8,554 nucleotides of DNA, taken from positions 1-8,554 of the forward strand of contig CAZPMO010000198.1 of the NCBI GenBank assembly GCA_964587515.1, given 5' to 3'. Positions within the stretch are counted from its first letter, which is position 1. Each line of letters begins with the position of its first letter. The translations under genes were made by a program, and so were the position numbers. The notes under the pieces were generated by a model. It was not told the origin of the DNA and ran no database searches. It saw only the letters and a list, made by a program, of their open reading frames with translations. The stretch is from CAZPMO01 sp964587515. GTDB taxonomy: Bacteria; Pseudomonadota; Alphaproteobacteria; MPNO01. Shown here in pieces: positions 1-6,536 of this stretch.

Positions 1-192
1 TATGCGCTGCGGCCCGGCGACGTGGTGGTGATGGGTACGCCCGGCGCGCTGCGACCCGGTCCCGACCATGTGCCAGGTCCCAATGATTCAGATCGCGTTC
101 CGGGGCGCACCCGCATGGTGCCGGGCGATACGCTGGAGGTCGAGATCACCGGGTTGGGCACGCTGGTGAACCCGATTGTCGCCAGCGATTGA
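1..192 (+). CDS. FAH-family hydrolase/isomerase, C-terminal fragment (5'-truncated by window)
   Basis: The reading frame is open from the first base and ends at TGA 190-192, giving the last 63 residues of a protein whose start lies outside the window. The pattern GDVVVMGTPGAL, then a PGDTLEVEITGLGTLVNPIV-like end, is the characteristic C-terminal strand of the fumarylacetoacetate hydrolase fold (FAH, 2-hydroxyhepta-2,4-diene-1,7-dioate isomerase, acylpyruvate hydrolase). Members are cytosolic, bind Mg2+ or Mn2+ and hydrolyse, isomerise or decarboxylate 1,3-diketo acids and their enols, often in aromatic ring-cleavage pathways. The metal ligands lie upstream and are not visible. Between the GTP turn and the PGD turn there is a longer Pro/Arg-rich stretch than in short FAH proteins. 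The stop codon runs into the Shine-Dalgarno of the next gene, so the two are probably cotranscribed. The family call is good; the substrate is unknown. Confidence 0.85.
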   Translation, partial: YALRPGDVVVMGTPGALRPGPDHVPGPNDSDRVPGRTRMVPGDTLEVEITGLGTLVNPIVASD

Positions 193-198
193 GGGAGG
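192..198 (+). promoter_or_regulatory. Ribosome binding site of the alpha/beta hydrolase gene
   Basis: AGGGAGG lies 9 bases before the ATG at 208 and begins in the last base of the upstream TGA. This supports ATG 208 as the start and close coupling to the FAH-family gene. Confidence 0.75.
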
Positions 199-207
199 CC
201 GACACCC

Positions 208-1317
208 ATGTTCGATTTCTTTCAGCCCACCCATCCATTCGGCTCCCAGACGCTTCGTCTGGTCGCCGAAGCCCAGCAGGGCGGTGGCGATGTGTTCGAT
301 ATCGCGCGCACCTGCCGGGGCATCGAGGAAGGCGACACCGAGGGTTGGGAACGCGCCTGGGTTGGCCTCGCCGAGACCACCGAAGCCAAAGCGCGCGCGG
401 CGCTCGGCGCGGGCCGGTCGCGCACCGCGCGCCAGTATTTCTTCCACGCCAACCAGTATCATCGGATGGCGGATGTTTTCCTGACGGCCGCCGACGAAGA
501 CCGCAAGGCGCAGTGCTTTCGTAAATCACAGGAAAATTTTCGGGAAGCGGCCGCGCTCTGCGACCCCGCCATCGAAGTCATCTCGGTGCGCTGCGGCGAT
601 GAGGAATATGACGGCTATTTCTGCCATCCCGTCGACCCCGCGCCCGGTAAATGGCCGGCGGTCTTCCTGATCGGCGGCGCCGATGCCTTCGCCGAGGAAA
701 TTTACTTCTCCGGCCGCCAGGTGCTCGATCGCGGCTGGGCCCTGCTGCTGGTCGACACGCCGGGCCGCGGGTCGTCTTCCTATCTGAAGGGCATACCCAC
801 ACGGCCCGATTACGAGGTGCCGTCACGCGCCAGCATCGACTATCTGGTGTCGCGGCCCGAGGTCGACGTCGAACGCATTGGCTTGATGGGGATCAGCATG
901 GCCGGCTACTACGCGCCGCGCGCCGCCGCGTTTGACGACCGGATCAAGGCCTTGGTCGGCTGGTGCGGCTGCTACAGCCTGCTCGACGATCTTTATATCT
1001 TCTGTGAGCATCTGCGCCCGACGCTGCAGCGGCTGCTGGGCGGGGTCAGCGATGAAGAGGCGCGCGACCAGTTAAAAGCTTTCACCATGGAAGGGATTGC
1101 CGGAAATATCACTTGCCCGACCCTGATCAGCCATGGCGCCCAGGACAGGCTGATGGATGTCGAGGGCGCGAAGCGATTGTTCGCGGAAATCGGCAGCGCC
1201 GACAAGACGCTGAAAATTTACGACGACACGCCGGCCGGCGGGGTCATGCATTGCAGCCATGACTATTGGGCGCACAACGTGCCCTACATGCTGGACTGGC
1301 TGGAAGAACGGCTTTGA
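208..1317 (+). CDS. Alpha/beta hydrolase, 2,6-dihydroxypseudooxynicotine hydrolase-like (possible C-C bond hydrolase)
   Basis: This is a 369-residue cytosolic protein with no signal peptide. Residues 1-120 form a helical N-terminal region containing a YFFHANQYHRMADVFL segment, typical of the FrsA/DHPON-hydrolase group where it forms part of the substrate lid. The catalytic domain follows: strand and oxyanion region AVFLIGGADAF (151-161), nucleophile elbow GISMAG with Ser230, probable acid Asp313 in HGAQDRLMD, and probable base His348 in GGVMHCSHD. The length is very close to that of the nicotine-pathway enzyme 2,6-dihydroxypseudooxynicotine hydrolase, which cleaves a C-C bond next to a ring ketone. 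Other relatives are plain esterases or peptidase-like, so C-C hydrolysis is an inference, supported by the neighbouring FAH, dehydrogenase and CoA-ligase genes. The start is fixed by a strong Shine-Dalgarno. The stop TGA (1315-1317) overlaps the TTG start of the next gene by four bases. Confidence 0.85.
   Translation: MFDFFQPTHPFGSQTLRLVAEAQQGGGDVFDIARTCRGIEEGDTEGWERAWVGLAETTEAKARAALGAGRSRTARQYFFHANQYHRMADVFLTAADEDRKAQCFRKSQENFREAAALCDPAIEVISVRCGDEEYDGYFCHPVDPAPGKWPAVFLIGGADAFAEEIYFSGRQVLDRGWALLLVDTPGRGSSSYLKGIPTRPDYEVPSRASIDYLVSRPEVDVERIGLMGISMAGYYAPRAAAFDDRIKALVGWCGCYSLLDDLYIFCEHLRPTLQRLLGGVSDEEARDQLKAFTMEGIAGNITCPTLISHGAQDRLMDVEGAKRLFAEIGSADKTLKIYDDTPAGGVMHCSHDYWAHNVPYMLDWLEERL
1302..1308 (+). 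promoter_or_regulatory. Ribosome binding site deciding the TTG start of the acyl-CoA dehydrogenase
   Basis: GGAAGAA lies inside the end of the hydrolase gene, with its G-rich core about 7 bases before TTG 1314. No ATG in frame gives a family-like N-terminus. The ATG at 1266 would add 16 residues that are merely the hydrolase C-terminus read in another frame. Confidence 0.6.
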
Positions 1318-2480
1318 AATTCCGTGTCGACAGCGAGGACGAGCGTGCGTTTCGCCTCGAGGTCCGCGACTGGCTGGAGGCGAACGCCCCCGACGAACTC
1401 AAGAACAGAATTACCCGGCCGACGCCCGACGCGCTGCATCGTTGGCAGCGTAAACTCCACCGGCGCGGCTGGGTCGCGCCGCACTGGCCGCGAGAGGTCG
1501 GCGGAATGGGGGCAACGCTCTACCAGCAACTCATCCTGACCGAGGAGATGATCCGGGTCGGGGTGCCGATGTTGATTACCGTGGGGTTCAATTTCGTCGG
1601 GCCGATCATCGCCAATTTCGGGACCGAAGCGCAAAAGGCGGACCATTTGCCCAGAATTCTGCGCGCCGAGGTGGAATGGGCGCAGGGCTATTCCGAACCC
1701 AATGCGGGATCCGACCTCGCGGCGGTGAAAACAACCGCGCGTCTCGACGGCGATCACTTCGTCGTCAACGGCAACAAGATCTGGCAGACCTGGGGACATC
1801 ACGCGCAGTGGATGTTTGCCCTGGTGCGCACCGATTCCGGCGCGGCGAAACATCGCGGGCTGAGCTGTCTGATCATCGATCTCGACACGCCGGGCATCAC
1901 GGTGCGTCCGATTTTGAATCTGGCCGGCGAGGACGAGGTCAGCGAGTTCTTCTTCGACGACGTATGGGTTCCGGCCGACAATCTGGTCGGCGAGATGAAC
2001 GGCGGCTGGCGGCTCGCCAATTCCCTGCTGGCGCATGAGCGGCTGGCCGGCAGCAATCCGCAATTCTCAATCGCCGCCATGGAGCGCACCCGTCGCGTGG
2101 CGTTAACCACCGGGCTGTGGGAAGATGCCGGCTTCCGTGACCGTTTCGCCGCTCTCGAGATCGACTTGGCGGCGCTGTCGGCGTTGTTCTGGCAAGCGGT
2201 GGAATGCCGCGAATCAGGACGCGAGCCGGCCGCGGAAACATCGCTGTGCAAGGTTCAGGCGACCGTGACCGTGCAACGCGTGGCCGATCTGCTGATGGAA
2301 GCGGCCGGCGCCCATGGCGCGGAATGGCAGACCCGATGCGACGGCGAAATGTCCGACGAGGTGGTGGAGTTGTTTCTTCAGAGCCGGCGCGCGACCATCT
2401 TCGGCGGCGCGCTTGAAATTCAGAAGAACATTATTTCCAGGCGGCTTCTCGATCTGCCGGACTGGCGAGGTCCAGGATGA
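1314..2480 (+). CDS. Acyl-CoA dehydrogenase family protein
   Basis: A 388-residue FAD-dependent dehydrogenase that would introduce an alpha,beta double bond into an acyl-CoA and pass electrons to ETF. The start is TTG 1314, which shares TTGA with the hydrolase stop. It gives the usual opening KFRVDSEDERAFRLEVRDWL. Domains run in the standard order: helical N-terminal domain (1-120), beta domain with the GYSEPNAGSDL signature (125-135) and NGNKIWQTW, and C-terminal helical domain. The C-terminal motif reads IFGGALEIQ (362-370), so the Glu of the medium-chain EGT motif is absent. Glu242 in LAHERL matches the helix-G position used by isovaleryl-CoA and long-chain dehydrogenases and is the probable base. 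This resembles the branched, cyclic or steroid-type FadE groups more than straight-chain enzymes. Some of those work as heterodimers, but only one copy is visible here. It is cotranscribed with the ligase, 7 bases downstream. Confidence 0.93.
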   Translation: MKFRVDSEDERAFRLEVRDWLEANAPDELKNRITRPTPDALHRWQRKLHRRGWVAPHWPREVGGMGATLYQQLILTEEMIRVGVPMLITVGFNFVGPIIANFGTEAQKADHLPRILRAEVEWAQGYSEPNAGSDLAAVKTTARLDGDHFVVNGNKIWQTWGHHAQWMFALVRTDSGAAKHRGLSCLIIDLDTPGITVRPILNLAGEDEVSEFFFDDVWVPADNLVGEMNGGWRLANSLLAHERLAGSNPQFSIAAMERTRRVALTTGLWEDAGFRDRFAALEIDLAALSALFWQAVECRESGREPAAETSLCKVQATVTVQRVADLLMEAAGAHGAEWQTRCDGEMSDEVVELFLQSRRATIFGGALEIQKNIISRRLLDLPDWRGPG

Positions 2481-2487
2481 CGCGACG

Positions 2488-4053
2488 ATGCTGATCGGCG
2501 ACACCATTTGCGGCGCCGCGCGCCGCCGACCCGACGAAATAGCGTGGCGGTTCCACGGCCGAAGCTGGAGCTGGGAAGACGCCAACCAACGTGTCAACCG
2601 GGCGGCCAATGCGCTGCTCGGCCTGGGCTTCCAGTTCCAGGACCGCATCGGTCTGCTGACCACCAATTCGGCCCAGCTCGCCGAAATGAACTTCGCGTTG
2701 GCCAAGGCTGGGCTCGTCGCTGTGCCGCTGAATACCCGGCTCGCCCCGGCCGAAATCGACTTCATCATGGGCGAGGTCGATGCGGCCGGATTCGTGGTCT
2801 CCGGCGATCTGCTGGACCGCTATCAGGCAACTTCGTTCGACCGCGCCGGGTTTCGCGCGGTGATCGGTCTGGGCGCCGGGCACGGTCAGACGCTCGATTA
2901 CGAGGATTTCATCGCGGCGGGCTCCACGGACGAGCCCGCGCTGTCGTTCGACGACAACGCGCTCCGGGTGATCAAATTTACCAGCGGCACCACCGGCACG
3001 CCCAAGGGCTGCATGGGCACCCACCGGGAATGCCTGTTCAACTTCATGTCCGCCGCCCTGGTCGAGCCGGTCGCCGAGGACGAGATGTGCGGGCTGGCGG
3101 TTTCCATGAATGCGGGGCTTGGCAGCTACCTGCTGTCGCAATATGCCTATCTCGGGTGTCCGACGGTGATCCTCGACACCGTCGATCCAGGACGCATTCT
3201 CGACGCGATCGAGGCCGAACGGATCACACGGATGATGCTGATCCCGCCGATGGTCGCCTCGATGGTCGAAATTCAGGCGGCGCATCCGCGCGATGTATCG
3301 TCGCTCAGGGTGATCAGTTGTACCGGCGCGCCGATGACCGTATCGCTGGCGCGTCGCGCGATCGAAGTACTCGGCTGCGATTTCTACCAGTGCTACGGCG
3401 CGACAGAGTCGGGCGGTCGGGTAACCACCCTGGGTCCCGACGAGCATCGCCGCTTCATCGCCGGCAAGGCGGGCCCCGCCGATGCCTGGGGCCGCGACGT
3501 GCTGGCCTGCGGGCGCGAACTGCCGGGGTTTCATATCCGGCTGGTGGATGAGTCCGGCGACGAGGTCGCGCCCGGAGAGGTCGGCGAATTGGTGGTGCGG
3601 GGCGATTCGGTGTTCAAGGGGTATTGGAACCGCCCCGATCTCAATGCCGAGGTGCTGCGCGACGGGTTCTGGAGCTCCGGCGATCTTTTCCGCCGCGATG
3701 ACGACGGTTATCTCACGCTCGTCGATCGCAAGAAGGACATGATCGTTTCCGGCGGATACAACATCTATTCCGTCGAGGTCGAGGCGGTGCTGGAGGAACA
3801 CCCGGGCATCTCCGAGGTCGCGGTGATCGGGATGGCGCACCCGCGCTGGGGCGAAAGCGTGTGCGCCTTCATCGTGCCCACCGCCGATACGGCCCGGCCG
3901 GACGAGGCGGAGCTGGTGACATTGTGCAAGCAGCGCCTTGCCGCGTACAAGGCGCCCAAGGCGTTCGTATTCCTCGACGCCATGCCACGCACCACGTCGG
4001 GGAAAATTCGCAAGGTCGAACTTCGCGAGGGCTACCGTCCCGGTTCCGATTGA
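2488..4053 (+). CDS. AMP-forming acyl-CoA ligase (class I adenylate-forming enzyme)
   Basis: A 521-residue ligase that would activate a carboxylic acid through an acyl-AMP to its CoA thioester. All core motifs are present. The phosphate loop is TSGTTGTPKG (165-174), the adenine-binding motif is YGATE (303-307), the ribose-binding Asp399 sits in SSGD, the hinge is DRKKD (413-417) followed by GGYNIYSVEVE, and the adenylation lysine Lys506 is in RTTSGKIRK. The protein looks catalytically intact and soluble. The chosen start is ATG 2488, 7 bases after the dehydrogenase stop, with AGGA about 10 bases upstream. Upstream residues in this frame lie over the dehydrogenase gene and have no family character. 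Relatives act on medium-chain, aromatic or branched acids, and substrate specificity cannot be read from the motifs. As the ligase of this operon it probably supplies the CoA ester that the dehydrogenase uses. Confidence 0.95.
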   Translation: MLIGDTICGAARRRPDEIAWRFHGRSWSWEDANQRVNRAANALLGLGFQFQDRIGLLTTNSAQLAEMNFALAKAGLVAVPLNTRLAPAEIDFIMGEVDAAGFVVSGDLLDRYQATSFDRAGFRAVIGLGAGHGQTLDYEDFIAAGSTDEPALSFDDNALRVIKFTSGTTGTPKGCMGTHRECLFNFMSAALVEPVAEDEMCGLAVSMNAGLGSYLLSQYAYLGCPTVILDTVDPGRILDAIEAERITRMMLIPPMVASMVEIQAAHPRDVSSLRVISCTGAPMTVSLARRAIEVLGCDFYQCYGATESGGRVTTLGPDEHRRFIAGKAGPADAWGRDVLACGRELPGFHIRLVDESGDEVAPGEVGELVVRGDSVFKGYWNRPDLNAEVLRDGFWSSGDLFRRDDDGYLTLVDRKKDMIVSGGYNIYSVEVEAVLEEHPGISEVAVIGMAHPRWGESVCAFIVPTADTARPDEAELVTLCKQRLAAYKAPKAFVFLDAMPRTTSGKIRKVELREGYRPGSD

Positions 4054-4056
4054 CGC

Positions 4057-4923
4057 TCAGGTCGCGAAATGGGCCTCGGCGCTCAGCGCAAGCGCGCCCT
4101 CGTGGTCCTGGACCCAAAGCGCCGCCGTGGCGCCGTCCGCCGTTGGATCCCCGGCCACCGCGAAGCTTTCCGTATCGAATACCGGACGCACCGAGCGATA
4201 GGCGAAGCGCGCCACCGGTCTGGCCGGGCTGTGCCGCCGGCAGAGTTCAAGCACCAGCGTCGCCAGCAACGTGCCCTGCACCAGCAATCCCGGATACCTT
4301 TCCTGGTCCACGGCATAGTCGCGATCATAGTGGATGCGGTGGCTGTTGAAGGTCAACGCGGAATAGCGGAACAGCAAAATCGGATCCGGTTCGAAATCTT
4401 GCCGCCACGCGGCTTGCGAGGGGGCCGGCTTGGGCGGGGGAGGGGGTGTCGACGGATCGGCCGCGCCGAGATGGATGATGTCCTGTTCCTCGACGATGGC
4501 GAGGCCGCGCGGCCCGGAAATGCGATGTTGCAGCGTTGCGAAGACCAGTATGCCGCTGCGGCCGGATTTCGGCTCGATGCTCGTCAGCTCGGTCTCCCGG
4601 TGAATCTCCTCACCGACCCGGATCGGTTGATGGAATGTGATCCGCGCGCCGCCGAACATCCGCCTGGGCAACGGAACTTCCGGTAGCGGCGCGGCGCCGA
4701 GCGGCAGGCCGTCGGGGGCGAGCGCCGCCGGGCGCTCGTCGCGCAGGAAATAGGCGCCATGCCAGCCCGGCGGCAGCGGATCGCCTTGTTCCGGCGCGGG
4801 GTCGTCGAGGTCGAGCGTCGCGGCGAACCGCGCTACCGAACCGGCGGTCACCACGTCTGTCGCCGCGATGGTTGTCCCGATATGCGCCTTCAGCGCCTCG
4901 AAAGGGCGGAGATTATCGTTCAT
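4057..4923 (-). CDS. MaoC/HTD2-type double-hotdog dehydratase, mesaconyl-CoA-hydratase-like
   Basis: A 288-residue soluble protein with two hotdog domains. The N-terminal FAS1-like dehydratase half (about 1-155) opens LKAHIGTTIAATDVVTAGSV. A proline-rich linker (about 157-168) leads to the C-terminal MaoC half, which contains RYSALTFNSHRIHYDRDYA (186-204) followed by YPGLLVQGTLLATL. Within that motif Asn193, His195, His198 and Asp200 occupy the hydratase-2 active-site segment. The closest named relatives I recall are mesaconyl-C4-CoA and itaconyl-CoA hydratases and fungal/mitochondrial HTD2, which add or remove water across a CoA-thioester double bond. That suits the product of the dehydrogenase on the opposite strand, with which this gene converges, but a shared pathway is inference. 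The ATG at 4923 has no clear Shine-Dalgarno. It lies 51 bases downstream of the TPR-methyltransferase gene and may be in its transcript. Confidence 0.85.
   Translation of the reverse strand: MNDNLRPFEALKAHIGTTIAATDVVTAGSVARFAATLDLDDPAPEQGDPLPPGWHGAYFLRDERPAALAPDGLPLGAAPLPEVPLPRRMFGGARITFHQPIRVGEEIHRETELTSIEPKSGRSGILVFATLQHRISGPRGLAIVEEQDIIHLGAADPSTPPPPPKPAPSQAAWRQDFEPDPILLFRYSALTFNSHRIHYDRDYAVDQERYPGLLVQGTLLATLVLELCRRHSPARPVARFAYRSVRPVFDTESFAVAGDPTADGATAALWVQDHEGALALSAEAHFAT
4420..4446 (+). other. Predicted G-quadruplex motif (four G-tracts, loops 7-1-1)
   Basis: On the + strand there are G-runs at 4420-4424 (5), 4432-4434 (3), 4436-4440 (5) and 4442-4446 (5), separated by loops of 7, 1 and 1 bases. 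This satisfies the usual G3+N1-7 rule. It is the template strand of the MaoC gene, where it encodes the proline-rich linker. It may simply be a by-product of CCC/CCG proline codons. Confidence 0.55.
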
Positions 4924-4974
4924 GGGGCGTGATGGTCGGCGAAGTGACGCCGTGACGCAACCGCGCGTCGAACT
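4924..4974 (-). other. Short intergenic spacer, MaoC leader
   Basis: These 51 bases separate the TPR-methyltransferase stop from the MaoC start. I see no convincing promoter, terminator or Shine-Dalgarno. A GGCGT/ACGCC inverted pair with a long loop is too weak to call a hairpin. Cotranscription of the two genes is plausible but not shown. Confidence 0.4.
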
Positions 4975-6450
4975 TTAAGTGGCGGTCTTTTCCAGCACCA
5001 CCGCCGCGCCCTCGATGGGTACGTCGTTCTCGTGGCGCACCGCGACGGCGTCCTCGGCGTGGACCGTAAATCCGTTCTCGGCCGCGAGCCGGCGGATATA
5101 GTCGAGGCTCTGCGCGTAGTGTCCCGACGGGCGCAGTTCGTAGTCTTCCTCCGCCGCGCGCTCGATCGAAAAACAGAACAATCCGCCCGGGCGCAGGCAT
5201 TTCGCGACACCGCCGAACACCTCTTCCAGCGCGCCGAGATAGATGAAAACGTCGCCCGCGAGGACGATGTCATAGGCCTCGGCACCGGCCGTGGTCAGGA
5301 AATTTGACAGTTCGGTCTCATGGAGTTCCGCGTAGAGGTCCTTGCGCCGGGCTTCCGCCATCATATTGGCCGAAAGATCGGCCCCGTGGAAAATGTCTAT
5401 TCGGCCCTGGAAGGCCTCCGCGACCAGTCCACTGCCGCTGCCGAGATCGAGCGCCAGCGGAAATTTCCTGTCGCCCGCGACTCGGTCGACCGACTCGCGC
5501 ATAGCGGCCGGCGCCCGATAGTCCAACGTATCCATAAGATGGGCATCGAAAATCGGGGCGTAGGAATCGAAGACCGCGCGGACGAACGCGTCGCTGGCTT
5601 TCTCGGTCGTGTTCGCGGTAAGCGCCGCGATCATATGGAGCGCCACCGCGTGATCGGGCTCAAGCGCCACGACCCGGCGATAGGCATCCAGGGCGTCGAC
5701 GGTCTGATCGGCATCTTTGAACATCGTGGCGAGATTGCAATGGGCGAGCGCGAAGCCCGGCTCGGCCGCGACGGCCTTCCGATAGCACTCGGTCGCGAGG
5801 TCCGTCTCCGCCTGGTCGCGATAGGCGTTGCCGAGGTTATTGAGAGTCAGCGCGTGGTCCGGATCGATGGCCAGCGCATCCCGGTAACATGCGATCGCAT
5901 CGTCCAGCCGTCGTGAGTCGCGCAGCGCATTGCCGAGATTGAAATGGGCCATCGCGAGCCTGTTGTCGATCGCGATGGCGCGGCGGTAACAGTCGGTCGC
6001 CGCCTCCGCATCGCCCAAATCCCTGAGCGCGTTGCCGAGATTGTTGAAGGCGGCGGCAAATTCCGGGTCGAGTGATGTCGCGCGCCGGAAACAGTCGCGC
6101 GCATCCTCCATCCGTCCGTGATCGTTCAGCACGTTGCCGAGACTGTATTGTGCGATCGGGTTGTCCGGGTCGATTTCAACCGATCCTTGCAGCATTTCAA
6201 GGCCTTCGCCCAGCTTCCCGGACTGATGCAATGCCTGACCGCAGAAATGCATGACGCGGGCGTTGTCGGGGTGCTTGTCGAGGAAGGCGCGATAAAGACG
6301 GATCGCCTGATCGAATTGTCCGTTCTGGTGCACCTCGATCGCCCGGCGAACCTGGCGTCGGACCATGCGGGCGGCCGACTTCGCGGATCGCCGGTCAAGT
6401 GTATTTCCGGACGTCGATGTCCCCGATTTCTGATGTTGCCGTTGCGCCAT
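4975..6450 (-). CDS. TPR-repeat protein fused to SAM-dependent methyltransferase (COG4976-like)
   Basis: A 491-residue protein. After a basic, probably disordered N-terminus (1-36), seven consecutive 34-residue tetratricopeptide repeats fill about 37-268, several with the near-identical NLGNALRD core. A linker containing VRAVFDSYAPIFDAHL (about 291-306), typical of the COG4976 'methyltransferase with TPR' group, leads to a class I methyltransferase. This has the SAM-binding motif I LALDLGSGSGL (332-342), an acidic residue in GADLS, and a post-I motif DIVLAGDVFIYLG (394-406). The substrate is unknown; the TPR solenoid probably recruits a protein partner. There is no signal peptide or membrane segment. 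ATG 6450 is preferred: the frame extends to TTG 6492, but the extra 14 residues are not family-like and neither start has a strong Shine-Dalgarno (GGCGGG lies just upstream of 6450). A link to the catabolic genes is not evident. Confidence 0.88.
   Translation of the reverse strand: MAQRQHQKSGTSTSGNTLDRRSAKSAARMVRRQVRRAIEVHQNGQFDQAIRLYRAFLDKHPDNARVMHFCGQALHQSGKLGEGLEMLQGSVEIDPDNPIAQYSLGNVLNDHGRMEDARDCFRRATSLDPEFAAAFNNLGNALRDLGDAEAATDCYRRAIAIDNRLAMAHFNLGNALRDSRRLDDAIACYRDALAIDPDHALTLNNLGNAYRDQAETDLATECYRKAVAAEPGFALAHCNLATMFKDADQTVDALDAYRRVVALEPDHAVALHMIAALTANTTEKASDAFVRAVFDSYAPIFDAHLMDTLDYRAPAAMRESVDRVAGDRKFPLALDLGSGSGLVAEAFQGRIDIFHGADLSANMMAEARRKDLYAELHETELSNFLTTAGAEAYDIVLAGDVFIYLGALEEVFGGVAKCLRPGGLFCFSIERAAEEDYELRPSGHYAQSLDYIRRLAAENGFTVHAEDAVAVRHENDVPIEGAAVVLEKTAT
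5647..6342 (-). repeat. Seven tandem TPR-coding units with 102-base period
   Basis: The repeats are visible at DNA level. TTGCCGAG recurs at 5828-5835, 5930-5937, 6032-6039 and 6134-6141, exactly 102 bases (34 codons) apart. A degenerate copy lies near 5725. The conserved bases encode the LGN helix-A core of each repeat. Confidence 0.85.
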
Positions 6451-6536
6451 GATCCCGCCGCTGAATTCATTGCCTACCGACACCAAATTCAACCAACATG
6501 ATTAACGGGACGTTACTTTGGACCTTCGACGTAAGA
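6451..6536. other. Intergenic region between the small UbiD-linked gene and the TPR-methyltransferase
   Basis: These 86 bases are visibly AT-richer than the flanks. They would hold the end of the UbiD transcript and any promoter for the TPR gene. I see no stem followed by a T-run and no convincing -35/-10 pair in the - direction. Short GACGT repeats (near 6519 and 6529) are noted without a role. Confidence 0.4.

Noticed and set aside
2477..2494. Five-codon frame (MTRRC) starting at an ATGA overlap with the acyl-CoA dehydrogenase stop and ending across the ligase start
   Set aside because: Probably chance. The ligase start at 2488 is in another frame with its own AGGA. A role in reinitiation cannot be shown from sequence alone.
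2431..3840. Long (469-codon) open frame antisense to the CoA ligase
   Set aside because: This is a typical high-GC mirror frame of a strongly coding region. It has no motifs, and the + strand ligase is complete with all its catalytic motifs.
4926..4955. Inverted pair GGCGT/ACGCC between the MaoC and TPR genes
   Set aside because: A five-base stem with a long loop in GC-rich DNA is expected by chance.
6451..6492. TTG 6492 as start of the TPR-methyltransferase (14 extra residues)
   Set aside because: The added residues are not family-like and TTG lacks a Shine-Dalgarno. ATG 6450 gives a normal basic N-terminus. Not fully excluded.
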